Below, in pieces: positions 45,601-56,788 of a stretch of 64,000 nucleotides of DNA. Position numbers and translations under genes: made by a program. Positions within the stretch are counted from its first letter, which is position 1. Every line of letters begins with the position of its first letter. The DNA is from Pyrocephalus nanus (lineage: Eukaryota; Chordata; Aves; Passeriformes; Tyrannidae), in assembly GCA_038380795.1 (NCBI GenBank), contig CM076275.1, positions 10,759,001-10,823,000 on the forward strand, written 5' to 3'. The notes below the pieces were generated by a model. The model searched no databases. It saw nothing but the letters and a program-made list of their open reading frames with translations, and was not told the origin of the DNA.

Positions 45601-46329
45601 CCTGGTTACTTTGATGGTCAGTATTGGCTTTGGTGGGTCTTCCTTGTACTAGGTGAGTGTTTGGAGGGGAAGATGCTTAAAAACTCTGTAAGTGCAGTCA
45701 GGATTTTGTGAGCACAGCTTTCCTGGCTGTTAAATATATGTGTGTGTGTAGATGTACAGCTGAAATGTCACCCTCATACTCATCTTACTAAATGCCTTCA
45801 GGTTTTAAGGGCAAGTAAACACTGTCCTTCTGCTGCCATTTCTTGGTGGCAGCATCCTGATTATCATCCAGAAGAAGTAAAGAAAGGAACAGTGCTTGTA
45901 ACTGATGTTGTATCTGTTTTACATCTTAAATGGAAGAGTAGGTTGTTGCTTTCCGGGTTTTATTTTCTTTAGCGTGCTTTGGAAGTGCCTGGATCTCATT
46001 TGTAGTCAAAACTTTTGTGATTGCCCAGGGAAAGTTTGGTTTTGAAATTGCCTGAAATGAAAAGATTAGGTGTCATTGCTACCAAAAATAATTGTTGTAT
46101 ATAATCAGCTCTTGTGCATCCCAGTGATGAGGTCCCTCTGTACTAGCAATGGGCAGTTCAGCTGCTCCCTCTCTCATTGAAGAAGCAACACCTGTGTTAA
46201 CTGGACAAATGTCTCTTCCCTTCAGGTTTTCTGCTGTTTCTCAGAGGATTTATTAATTATGCAAAGGTTAGGAAGATGCCAGACACTTTTTCCACTCTCC
46301 CCAGAACCAGAGTTCTCTTTATTTACTAA
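32194..46329 (+). CDS. NDFIP1: NEDD4 family-interacting protein 1
   Basis: Adaptor in Golgi and endosome membranes that recruits and activates NEDD4-family HECT ubiquitin ligases (NEDD4, NEDD4L, ITCH, WWP2) toward membrane cargo such as the iron transporter DMT1. Coding exons 32194-32238, 41751-41838, 42565-42695, 43561-43648, 43818-43942, 45586-45652 and 46226-46329 join in frame for 215 residues (human 221). Three PY-type motifs bind WW domains: PPPY 33-36, PPSY 58-61 and LPSY 67-70. Three transmembrane segments follow at about 110-132, 138-158 and 170-190. The C-terminus RTRVLFIY is identical to human. The Ala-rich N-terminus [15 protein letters not shown] is shorter than in human, which accounts for the length difference. 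Confidence 0.97.
34757..34797 (+). repeat. Two-copy 20-bp tandem repeat in NDFIP1 intron 1
   Basis: GTGTCCCAAAAAGGTACACC is followed directly by a second copy, GTGTCCCAAAAAGGGACACT. It is a minor local duplication. Confidence 0.7.
36961..37156 (-). mobile_element. CR1 LINE fragment in NDFIP1 intron 1
   Basis: The + strand reads AATCACAGAACCATCGAGGT, GGTTGGAAAACTCTTCC, CAGAGCACTGAGTGCCACGT and CAGCCCCTTCCAATGCCTGA, the complement of the CR1 3' part. Confidence 0.88.
39427..39598 (-). mobile_element. CR1 LINE fragment in NDFIP1 intron 1
   Basis: The + strand reads GTCACAGAATGGTTTGAGTT, GGGAAGGGACCTTAAAGC, GGGACACCTTCCACTATCCC and GAACACTTCCAGGGATGTGG. It contains a small internal duplication of CCTTAAAGCT near 39455-39480. 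Confidence 0.85.
40496..40673 (+). mobile_element. CR1 LINE 3' fragment in NDFIP1 intron 1
   Basis: Sense CR1: GCACAGGTTGCCCAGAGAAG, CATCCCTGGAAGTGTCCAAG, TTGGACAGGGCTTGGAGCAA, and GGTCCCTTCCAACCCAAACA near the 3' end. Confidence 0.88.
42779..42832. repeat. (GTTT)n microsatellite followed by (GT)n
   Basis: About eight GTTT units, then a short GT run and a T run, 84 bp after the end of NDFIP1 exon 3. The strand is arbitrary. Confidence 0.85.
43561..46329 (+). CDS. NDFIP1: NDFIP1 exons 4-7: three transmembrane segments
   Basis: Exons 43561-43648 and 43818-43942 encode an acidic [14 protein letters not shown] stretch, then the first two hydrophobic segments ([20 protein letters not shown] and [12 protein letters not shown]). 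Exons 45586-45652 and 46226-46329 encode [18 protein letters not shown], the third hydrophobic segment and the short tail ending at the stop, 46327-46329. Intron 43943-45585 contains a CR1 fragment. Confidence 0.93.
44178..44311 (+). mobile_element. CR1 LINE 3' fragment in NDFIP1 intron 5
   Basis: Sense CR1: CTCCATCCCTGGAAGTGTTC, AAGGCCAGGCTGAAGAGGG, then ATGAGCTTTAAGGTCCCTTC and CAACCCAAACCATTCTGAGG. Confidence 0.87.
44537..44567. repeat. 10-bp tandem repeat, about 3 copies
   Basis: Three near-perfect copies of a CCCTCTGGTG-type unit in the intron before NDFIP1 exon 6. Confidence 0.75.
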
Positions 46330-48495
46330 AGGTAAACTTTCTGTTTTCCTGAATTTGTTCTGCTTTGTTTTTAACTCTGTTTAGAAACTCTTTTAGGCTA
46401 GACTTTGCTTTAATATTTCTAGAACACAAGGCAGCAGGGAGCAGTTGTTTCCTGGTATCCAATACCCAGCCCTTGTATCTGTGACTTGATGGGGAGCAGA
46501 GGAATACTTGACATTTCTCCCTGAGTTTTTACTGTGAGGAATTGTATATTCATTTGATTCCATGACTAGATATTGCAAGAACAGTCTCTGCCCCTTGGTA
46601 TGGCACTGTAGTTGGCAAATGTGTCTTTCAGAATTAATCACATGCTTGAAACACGTGGTGTGTCCTAAACGTGAGGAAAGGTCACAAAATGTTGTTAGAG
46701 GGATGTGCCAGTGCCTTTGGCTTTTGGCCCAGAAAGAGCAATTTGTCTGAATTCTGCCCGCTGTTTGAAATTGCTGCCAAGCTCCTGAAGAAATTACACT
46801 CTTGCACACCTTTGCTCTGCAAAAACCCCTCCGACCTGAACACACTGTCCTGCCTGAGCATCTTTCGGAAAGCTGAGTGCCTGCAAGTCTTGTGCTTTAA
46901 TGCTGAACCTCAGCCTTGCTGCCTTAATGGGGCTTTAAAGGAGGAGGCTTAAGTAGCTGAACCCTTGTAGCATAATTTCCTGCTCACAGCAGATAATGGC
47001 CTGGCATTAACTGTCCCTCCCTGAGGGGAAGGAAATCCTGGAATAGGTTGCTTCCCAGCTGGGGAATGCAACATGATGCTCCCTTTAGAAATATCATAAT
47101 AACACTCCCAATTTGCCCAAGACAGAAGCAATTGCAGCTGGGCCAGTGGTATGAAGAACCCAAACCAATCCCCGCTTCAAATTGGGGGTCATTAAATTGT
47201 TCAGGTTTTAAAACTGAGCCTTGATTTTCCAAATGCACTTTCCTTTTATTAGGAACTGCAAATTGCCTAAGATTCTGCTTCATTTCTAGTCTGTAAGGAG
47301 AACCTGCAGCACAAAACAGCCTTTGTGCAGTGTTTTCTACTGGTGATAGTGTGTAAAAATAGTTCAGTCAATTTATTTACAGGTTTGAGTTCTGTTTAAC
47401 CAAGTTCTGGTTTATGACCTCCTCCAGGATTTGTAATATCCTCTCTGATTCCTGCTGAGTCACTGGAGGGTTTATTTGCCCCAGTTGAATGGTCACGTAG
47501 TGTGAACATTTCAAATCAGCTTTATCATCTGTAGTTTGTCTCACTGAACAATTTTTTTTAAATTTTGCTTCTTTACCGAAATTTTATTTTCCATTTATTG
47601 AGTTGTTGCTTCATTCCTTACTTGTGAGGATGGAGGTGTAGAGTGTTTAAATTCTTACTTAAGTGTCATTTTAGAGCTTTCAAAAAGCACTTTCTCTTTT
47701 CGATATACTGAGATAAATGTTCAGAATAATTAATAAATATTACAACTTCCACAATTCCCCTGAAAATAAATCTTTAATCCTAAATTCTGAGTGAGGAAAC
47801 CACAAAAGACTTGGATTTTTAGTGTGTTGCTGTTCTTAAGATGAGGTTTCTTCTGCAGGGCTTGATGAGAAGGGCACGGTGAATGAGCATTTTAATGTTA
47901 GAGAAGGAATAATTTTTAGAAAATTAGAAGAGGAGCAAGTAGTGCAAACCATAAAATACAGCCTGGTGAAATGAATCCAATAGAAAGCTGGTGTGCAGTA
48001 ATGGACACGATCCTGGCATTATCCCGTAAAATATGCACAAACTCCCGAGCACTTTGCTGGAGTCATGCCATTGTGTGCTGAGGTACTTCATAAGTCTTTA
48101 GACATCCTGTGCTCTGTGTGAACGACATCCTTCTGTTTTCCAAAATAACACTCTGACTACAGCTTTGGTGTTCAATATCCTTCTCCGACAGATGTTTTCT
48201 GGCAAATGTCTTCCTGCATTAGTGAATTCCCCCCCAAGAAGCAGCAGGACACCTGCAGGAAGTGAATCAAGGCTCTGGAGCAGAAGAAAAAATAATCACC
48301 TGCTTTAAAATAAATAAATAAAAGTACTGTTGGAAAAAGAAAAAAAGGAGAAGCATTTCTTTCTATTTGTTTTTAGGTGTACAATTTTAATAATTAATGC
48401 AGAATTCTGTAATTGTTGAATCATTAGTGGCTAATGTTTGAAACAGCTATTGCAGTCGAGTCTGTGACGTGCTAATAAAGCCTTACAGCGATAGT
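46330..48495 (+). terminator. NDFIP1: NDFIP1 3'UTR with poly(A) signals
   Basis: AT-rich sequence without a supported coding exon after the NDFIP1 stop. AATAAA hexamers lie at 47732-47737 and 47765-47770, with a distal one at 48474-48479 followed by a G/T-rich downstream element (AGTTTGTTGTGATTTGG). The distal site gives a 3'UTR of about 2.1 kb, similar in scale to mammalian NDFIP1. The choice of site is inferred. Confidence 0.55.
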
Positions 48496-48589
48496 TTGTT
48501 GTGATTTGGTAGCATGAGCCGTCCCCGGGGCCAGCAGGGGCCAGGCTTGCTTTATTTCCTCCTCCAGCCTGGGAGCTGCTTGGGCTCTG

Positions 48590-49316
48590 TGTGTGCTGTA
48601 CAGCCCGTGTACAGCGTGTCCTGTACAGGCTGTGTGACACTGTGTCCTGTACAGGCTGTGTGACACTGTGTCCTGTACAACCTGTGTGACACTGTGTCCT
48701 GTACAACCTGTGTGACACTGTGTCCTGTACAGCCTGTGTGACACTGTGTCCTGTACAGGCTGTGTGACACTGTGTCCTGTACAACCTGTGTGACACTGTG
48801 TCCTGTACAGCCTGTGTGACACTGTGTCCTGTACAGGCTGTGTGACACCATGTCCTGTACAGCCCATGTACAGAGTGTCCTGTGTAACACCGTGTCCTGT
48901 ACAATCCAGTTATGCCACAGCCTGTACAGCCGTGTGTGCTGTGTCCTGTACAGCCCACATGAGCCCATGTCCTGTACAGCCCGTGTACACCGTGTCCTGT
49001 ACAGCCCGTGTACACCGTGTCCTGTACAGCCCGTGTACACCGTGTCCTGTACAACCTGTGTAACACCATGTCCTGTACAGCCCGTGTACACCGTGTCCTG
49101 TACATGCTCTGTATGCAGTGTCCTGTACAGCCCGTGCAACACCACATCCTGTACAGCTGCGTACACAGTGTCCTGTCCTGTACAGTCCGTGTACCCCGCG
49201 TACAGCCTGTCCTGTCCAGCCCACGTACACCCTGTCCTGTACAGCCCCCACACCCCAGGTCCTGTCCAGCCCACACCCACCGTGTCCTGTCCTGTCCTGT
49301 CCAGCCGTACACGCCG
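48590..49316. repeat. Minisatellite, 25-26 bp unit, about 25-27 copies
   Basis: Units of the form TGTCCTGTACAGCCTGTGTG plus ACACTG (26 bp), changing toward a 25-bp form with CCCGTGTACACCG. The first third (about 48620-48850) is the most homogeneous; later units are more varied, and some are shortened. Almost every unit contains the palindrome TGTACA. The unit lacks stop codons in several frames, so several overlapping open frames of 150-290 codons appear on the minus strand; I regard them as artefacts. It begins about 100 bp beyond the distal NDFIP1 poly(A) signal. Confidence 0.95.
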
Positions 49317-49319
49317 GTG

Positions 49320-50769
49320 GTGAAGGGATGATCTCAAAAGCTGAAGCGACAGCCCCGCGGTGGCTGCACACCTGCCATCCAGCAGCACCTGTGCTGCCCG
49401 TGGAGGAAAAGGGGTCCAGGTCCCAAGGTGTCAGGAGGATTACTTAGAGGTGGCACAAGTATTAATTTTTAACAGTCTATATTCTTGGTGTTGTAGTAAA
49501 CTTTCCTTTCGCACTGCCTACTTTTTCTGGGCTCTCTGGGGGTTTTCACGGGAACACCTCGGTAGTGTAAAACTGAAAGATCACATCGCAACTTTGTATA
49601 AAAAAATTACCTTGCAAAACAAAGGCCTTTTTTTTTTTTCCCCTTTGGCTCGGGACTTTTGAGACAATTCCTAACATACCTGTAATTCCTGCTTTTATAA
49701 TTTGTGTTAGCAGAGACTCTGATGCGTTCGAAATGTAGATTTAATGTGCACTCCTGTGCTTTCTGCCAAGTGGTAATTCACTTTGGAATTTTACTATGTT
49801 CAACCTGTAAATACAGCAGAACATTAATAAATGTCACTTCTTCTGTAGCAATTTTTGCTGTAGAACAGTGTTTAATTGACTTTTGATGCGTTATCACACC
49901 TGGTTATCGATGACAAGTGCAGATCATCTGGGGGAATTCCATCACTTTTCCATAGGAAGTGTAATACAGATCTCCACATCAATGTATCCCTCTTCTTTTT
50001 TGTAACCAAGCAATGCCAGCCTGTCAGGAAATGGTGACTCCATGTTGGGGGGTTTCTTGAACTTTTTGGTATTTTCATGACTTACCTGCCTTGTGAAACT
50101 CTGGTTTTGGTTCATGGCTGAACGTCTCAAATACACAGTCCCCACAAACAAGCAGTTGGGGCTGACAGAGACAGATGGAGGTTCCACAGGTTTCTCTTCA
50201 AACAGGAATAAGTGAATACAGAATTAGGAATTTTATCCTGCAAGGCAAAATCTGCAGCACAGGGGAGCTCTGGATCACATTTGCCCAAACTTGGTCGATC
50301 AGCCTTGTGTTTGCTCTCCTGGCATCTGGGCCTTATTTGGGCTTGTATATTCAGAGAACTGGAATATTTGGCATTCCTGTTTCTCCTCCTTTGATGGCTT
50401 GAAGCTGTAGACACCTACAGCTCCATGTTCCTCTGCAGACAGTGGTTCTGGGAGCACCTGAAGGGATGGGTGGGTGGTAGGGTCTGGAGAAGCCACATTT
50501 GTCTCAGTGTGTGTTGACACCAAACTCAAGTAGTTATCTTGGGTCTGTGACAGCTCAGCCGCTTAACACCACCTGAGTGGCAGGTCTGTGGTCACCTGCA
50601 GTGACCAGGTAAATGCCTTTGGCCTTCCTGCCTGCACCTTGTCAGCCAGGTGGGGGGATGGAGGCTTTGAGGGCAGACACACCTGTGGAGCGGCTGTGCC
50701 ATGTGGGAAGAGAGCTCAGACAGCCACGAAGCTCTTGACAAGGCCCTGGAGTGACAGAAGAAAGGGGAA
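49320..50769. other. Intergenic, no gene recognised
   Basis: Unique-looking sequence between the minisatellite and the next CR1. An AATAAA-like hexamer near 49825 and an AT-rich patch at 49700-49880 do not define a gene. No coding exon was found. Confidence 0.5.
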
Positions 50770-50993
50770 TTGCTTTAAACTGACAGAGTGCAGATGGGAT
50801 ATTGGGTAGAAATCCTTCCCTGTGAGGGTGGGGAGGCCCTGGCACAGGTTGCCCAGAGAAGCTGTGGCTGCCCCATCCCTGGAAGTGTTCGAGGCCAGTT
50901 GGACAGGGCTTGGAGCAACCTGGGATAGTGGAAGGTGTCTCTGCAGGGGGTTGAAACTGGATGAACCTTAAGATCATTTCCAAGCCAAACCAG
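50770..50993 (+). mobile_element. CR1 LINE 3' fragment
   Basis: Sense CR1: GAAATCCTTCCCTGTGAGGG, TGGCACAGGTTGCCCAGAGA, CATCCCTGGAAGTGTTCGAG and GACAGGGCTTGGAGCAACCT. Confidence 0.88.
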
Positions 50994-53900
50994 TAGGAAG
51001 CACATCTTGAGATCTTATTTCCAGTTCCTATGAAAGAAGAAAAAGGAACCCAAGACGAGAAGGCTCAGCTAAAGGGAGAACAGCATGTGCTGGAGGAAAT
51101 CAAATGTGCCTGTGGAGAAGGTAGGAGCTCCACATAGGAAAGGAGTGGGATCTGCCCATTGTTGATGCTCTTCCGCCTGTTCCAGTGGGAGCTCCAGTGA
51201 AAATGTCAGTGCTAATAATCCATGTGAAAGAGAGGATTACGCTGAGAAATAAAACCAGTCCATGGGAGACTTCCCAGTTACTTAAAACAGACATTTCCCC
51301 CATTCCTCTTGCTCTAGCTAATACAGTTATATTTCTAAGAAGTTCATAAATATTGCTGGATTTAGGAATGATTTCTCTAAACCGTTAGGCTTTACTGCAG
51401 AAGTCATTTCTCACAACAGAAACGCTCCAGTGCATTAAACACTTTGTGCCTTGGCCACACAAAGCCAAGGACTGACTCATGTTCAGTGGCTTCGTTAGTG
51501 GAAGTGATTCACGGGCTGGATTGCCTTGACCTCTCCTCGGGGTTGGTGCACTCTGCTCCTCTCACATCCATGTGATGGCCAAGGGGACAGCCGGACATCC
51601 TGGAGCAGGGACTGGTGGCAAACACCTGAGCAGGCCAGAAAACTCAGTCAGAAGCTCAGCCCATGCCCAGGGGGACCGTGGGAATCGCTGCTGTCTCTTT
51701 ATATGATGGAGTTCAGTTTTCATAGTACCTACTGTTGTTTTCATTGCCTCATGTTTAAAAGATGGCATTGCTTTCATGGGAAGGAAAGAGAAACAAATGT
51801 GTTTGAAAATACATACAATATTCCAAAACCAGTAGCAGTTGGATTAAGGAACCTATTTAAAAACTCCTTGAACATGGAACATTTACAAGGGCTGTTTTAG
51901 TGGTGATACCTGTTATTAATCAAACACAACTCAGTAGGTACTGGCAGGGTTGTTGTGCTCCCCCCCACATCCTCTGAATGCCCGAATCCATTCATTGCTC
52001 CAACTGGTCGCTCAGCTGGGCTGTCACTCCATCCCATTTCAGCTCAGGACAGAGGTGCTGTGCTGGTCAGGATGAGGATTTCCATTCTACCTTTTTTTCC
52101 CCAAATTTTTGGGGAATGGACAAAAGCCCATCAGGGAAGGGAATTACCATAACACAAGGGCTTAGTCACTGTACGTCACGAATCGATCGCAGAATGTATC
52201 CTAGAAACTAATTTTGAATCTTAGGACTTACATGGACACAAGCCCCATTTTGCTAAACTTAAAATGTGTTAATAAAACCTCATAGCAATGGATATAACAA
52301 TTAAGCAAAAGGCAGGGAGGGATCTCTGCCCAGGTTTTGGAGTGTCAGGAAGGGTCTGTGCCAGAAGTCGAAGTGTGCAGTGTCCCAGGGAGTGAAACAC
52401 AGTCCATGTCCCAGGGCCAAGTGCAGCGAAGTAAAACAGTGCTGTGGACTTGCTTTTTAAAGAAAATTGACTTAACAGAGGCTATGCCAAGTAGGAAATT
52501 GATGTTTCCAAAATATCCATCACCTCTTGGTGAGCTCTAATGGGCCACTGAGCTGTAACCTCAGGTGTTTTTCAATGGAGCCACCTGGGCACCAGGAGAT
52601 TGTTCTTGGAGCATCCTTTGGGCACTGGTGGGTGGTGGGTGAGGGGTGGGTGAGGGCAGTGACTCCTGGCTCTGGGCATCATCCTGGAGAGGTGTCACTG
52701 CTGGGTCTGGAGGCAGCATGAGGGGATTGGTGGGCAAAAACCAAAATGCCCCATACCACAGTCACGCAGCACATGGACAAAGTAGGTGGCAGATTGGAGA
52801 ACAATGGGAAGAAAAACCCATCTTTGACCAGATTTTGTGTTTATTTTTGTTGTTGCTTTAACCGAAGTGGCCGGAGCGCGGTAATTAAAGACTCAGTGGC
52901 TCTAATTGGAATAGGTTTAAACTCGAGGTCAAAATCCCTTCTGGCACTTCCTCTGCCTAATAACCATCAACAGAAATCAAACAAATCCAACCGGCTCCAG
53001 TCCCTAATCTGCGACCAGCAAAGGTCGCCGTGGTGATAAGGGAGCGCAGTGGCCACAGACAGCCCTGAGTGGGAACACGGTCCATGGGCCCAACAGCCAG
53101 TGCCAAGGGACAGCAGGGACACAATGGGCTCGTGTTGGTGCTGGGGGACAGCTGATGGTGGGGCAGTTCCTGGCTGTGGGTGATGGGTTGTCCCTGGTGC
53201 TGCCCAGCTGGGAATGGAGAGAGGATGGGGCATCGTGCTCATGAGCGAGTGATGCCGGTGCAGCCTGTGGGGCGGGTGCTCAGCATCACAATTTCACCAA
53301 AATGCCCATTTTCTTTGAGCAGATGAAGGCACCGAGGCTGTGATGGGGGTTGGAGAAGGAGCTTTTAACAACTCAGTGCTGATTCCTGGGCGCCTGGCGG
53401 GTGTTGTGCCCCCCCCAGCCCACCCACCGCTGCCTCTTCCTGCCACCGCCGAAGGTCACTGCCCTCGCCAGGTCGCCACTTTAACTGCTTTGCTAATTAT
53501 GCCCTAAGCTGGACCTTTAAAGTGATCTGGGGGGAGGGGGGAAAAAAAAGAAAAAGAAAAAAGGAAAGCAAAGGGGTTGCAGATGTGCAACAGCCCCGGG
53601 ATGCAGCGGGTGTGGGGCCGTCCCTCCCTGCCACAGGCGGCCCGTCCTCTTCGCAGTGCCTCTGATAACTTTTGCCTATAGATTGTGCCATTTTAATATT
53701 TTTGTGATCTTTGTTCCTGCTCCTCTCTCTGCCATCCCACTCCCACACGTTGTACCGATTCAAGGGGTCTGGGTGGGTTACTGTGCTATGCCCTGGGTTT
53801 CACTTAGAGGGTTTGCTTCCATGCCAAGACAGCCCCTGTGCTGGGGCTGGCTGGAAGTTGGGGCTGCCCTGAGGTTGCCACAGTGGTCATTTACCAAACA

Positions 53901-54079
53901 CTCCTGCATGGGATGGACACACCAGGTCCTGGGCTGGCAGTGTGGCAGCTGCTGCCCCAGCTGCTCCACTGGGGTTGTGACATTGTCCCCTGTGCAGCAT
54001 CGTCCTGCCCCAGAACGGCTGATCCTGCTGTGGGTGTCAGGGCACGGAGGAGCTGAGGGTTAGCCCATTTTGTTCCTGT
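50994..54079. other. Gene-free stretch with candidate conserved elements
   Basis: No exon or RNA gene recognised. Two blocks (52855-53045 and 53465-53720) keep CpGs and homeobox-like TAATTA cores and are discussed as candidate regulatory elements. Confidence 0.45.
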
Positions 54080-54172
54080 CCCTGCCATGGGGACAGGGAC
54101 ACCTTCCACTAGAGCAGTTTGTTCCAAGCCGTGTCCAGCCTGGCCTTGAACACTTCCAGGGGTGTGGGGCGA
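54080..54172 (-). mobile_element. CR1 LINE fragment, short
   Basis: The + strand reads GGGACAGGGACACCTTCCAC, GTTTGTTCCAAGCCGTGTCC and CTTGAACACTTCCAGGGGTG, the complement of the CR1 3' part. Confidence 0.82.
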
Positions 54173-54231
54173 AAATGGAGACAGTGTGAGAGTGGTGCTG
54201 CCTCGTGAGGCCACGCGGTGCCGTGGGAGAC

Positions 54232-54310
54232 TGTGCCGTGCTGCAGGATGCTGTGCCGTGCTGTGCCGTGCCATGCCATGCCATGCCATGCCATGCTGCA
54301 GGATGCCCTG
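54232..54310. repeat. CCGTG/CCATG pentanucleotide repeat
   Basis: TGCCGTGC units grade into about five CCATG copies at 54268-54297, flanked on both sides by CTGCAGGATG. The minus-strand frame reads as a His/Met/Ala repeat and is not a gene. Confidence 0.85.
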
Positions 54311-56788
54311 TGAGGCCGTGTTGTGTCACAGCTGAAAGGCATCAACTCCAGCCACTGCACCTGAGCCCCACAGTGCTCCCAGAGCAGCAGCTCTGGCCAG
54401 AGCCTGGGCCCATGGGCAGGTGTGATGTATCTGCAATCACCCCTCCCACAAGGGAGCTCAAAAGCCCCGGCCACAGGTGGGGGCTGTTTGTTCTGGGGTT
54501 TCTGTGCTTGCAACAGGTTGTGGGAGCCTTACTTGGGGTGAGACCCTCTCTCCTATGCCCCAGCCCTCCTCTGGGACCTCAAATAAGCTGAAACCTGCAT
54601 CAGCACCATTCTTTGCCATGGGATGTGCTCCTGGTTTGTGTAAGGACGTGCCTGAGTTATTGCTTGATTTCTGCACCTCGCACAGAGGTAAGTGAAAGCA
54701 GCACAAAAGCCTCCAATTGATGTAGAGCACTGTGGGATTTGTCCCTTTGTGTGGGAGCTTGTTTGGGTGGTGGAGATTTTGATGGGACTGGGCCGGTCCC
54801 TCCTCAAACTGGCCCTTGGCTTCAAGGTCAGGCCTGGGACTGGCCACAGGAGAACAGCAAAGCCCAGAAGGGTAAATTCTCTTCCAGTTGTCAGAGGAGA
54901 GAGATGATTTGGATCTTGCACTGATTGGGTAAAGTGACTTAGTCCAATATGCTGAAGCACTTTTATCAGAGTGTGAAGCACATCTCAGGGCATTGTATCC
55001 TTGCTGTTCTCTAGGACAAGGAGCTGAGGCATGAGCAGAAGTGCTGGCACAGAGAGGCAGTGACAGTCCCACCTTGTTCAGCCACTGCTACCATGGCCTG
55101 GGACTTACAGGGCATTGGGGTTGGAGAGCAAAGATCCTGGTGCTGTTTGCTGGTGCCAGGGTGGTTTGGTGGTTGGGCAGTGAGCCCTGGGCAGGGGCTG
55201 CCCGGTCCCGAAGGGGTTACCTGGCCACCACGGGGCTGTTCCTTGGCATGGGCAGGTGTTTCAGTTCTAAATGTCTACTAGGGAATGGTTTCCCATGGTG
55301 TGGGATGCAGAACTCTCTACTGGCATTTCTGGATGAGCTCCCTGTGCTTAATTCCTGCCTTTTGTGGATGTTTATGTTGATGTCGTCATCTTATTGGTTT
55401 TAATTTGTTTAGAGAAAAAGCTCCTGATTTCTTGGAGGAATTTTACAGCCTTCTCAATCTGCAGCTCAAAGGACATAAAGAGGCTCAAAAGCACCCAGGA
55501 TAAACCTGGGGCCAGGTTCTTTCACAGGGCGGGTGGGGGTGGTGTCTGAGCCCCTTGTCCTTGGCACTGCTGGTTTATAGACAGGCTTTGATCAGACAAC
55601 CCGGATCTATCACCCCAAACCTCCCAGCAGGAAACGGGGAGGAAGAAGCATTTACAGGCCCAAACTTCCCGAAGCTGCTGGGAATGACTCATCCATACGT
55701 TAGCAGAGGCTGAGCCAGCTGACAGCAGGAGAGAGCAGGCAGGGCTCTGCTGGGAGGAGGAGGAGGAGGAGGCAGAGAAAGGCTCTTCCTGATGCCTTTC
55801 CCTTCAACCATTTCCTCTTTGGCCCAGCATGTGTCCTCCTCATTGGGACAGGGCTCAAATCCCTGGAGATTTGAAAAGAAAGGAGCAAGGGATTCTTTCA
55901 CCCCTTATCTCTCCTAAAATGGGCTGTGGAAGCACAGAAGTGCCAGGGGATGCAATTAGGGGAGCTGCTTTTTTTTTGGAGATGCAATACTCCTATTAAG
56001 CAAGTGCTCTGGTTATGTCCCTGCTAATTGAAGTAAATTGCTTTCTGCCATCAAATTGGGAAGTTCCCCTTCCGATCTTAATGTGAGTTGTGCTTTAGAA
56101 CATCATTTCCAGTCTTTAGTCTGCTTTTAGTGCTCTCCCTTTAATGAATTCTGTGTATCCTGCTGATTCTTGCCATCCTGCAGCAGTGGTGTTTGGAGAC
56201 TATTGCCTTTTGGAAGCAAAGGGAACAGGAGGGATTTCTTTGCAGTGCTTTCCTTTTCCCTGTCCCCAGCCTGTGTTCCTGGTGCATGGCTGAGGCAGAG
56301 CTGGGATAATTCTGAGGCTGGCTTCACCCAGGCAGTGGTTGGTGCTCTGAGTGTGGGCTGCTGGATCCCTGTGGCCGTGGGTTCAGTAGGAGGAGAAATA
56401 TATTTAATCCGGTCCAGCAGAAAATTACTATTCCAGATTAGAAATGAAGACCATGGAGTGGGCATGAGTCACTCTATTTGCTGTGGTCACAGTTCTTCCT
56501 CTCATTAATCTTCCCTCCTGTTCTCGCTGCCATGTTCTGAATGGAAGGGAAGATTGGGAACTGGAATGTCAATGCCCATCCCCTCGTTCAGCAGCTCTCG
56601 CCATCCACAGCTCCTTGGGCCCTGCACAACTGCCAGGGTATTTTCTTTTTAATTCTTTCCATTCTGTAGAGTATCTCAGGGTTGCCTCACGTTTTGCAAT
56701 AACTGTGTTGAAAACCAAGGCCTTATCTATGAGCAAACACACACCACTTTAATTTAACTAGTGCAAAGCCATGTTTCGTGTTAAGTAG
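54311..56788. other. Gene-free stretch, no exon recognised
   Basis: Contains a short GGA-repeat run near 55756-55772, an AP-1-like TGACTCA near 55686, and an AT-rich block at 55965-56150 that could be a conserved element. Open frames are unsupported. Confidence 0.45.

Noticed and set aside
48590..49316. CRISPR-like repeat array
   Set aside because: The repeats are contiguous without unique spacers, and the host is a vertebrate, so this is a minisatellite.
48431..49388. Minus-strand open frames of 293, 278 and 153 codons with Cys/Thr/Gly/His repeats
   Set aside because: They are translations of the 25-26 bp minisatellite in different frames. The unit lacks stops in several frames at once, so openness is not evidence of coding.
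54060..54513. Minus-strand His/Met-rich frames (MAWHGMAW-type repeats)
   Set aside because: They translate a short CCATG/CCGTG simple repeat.
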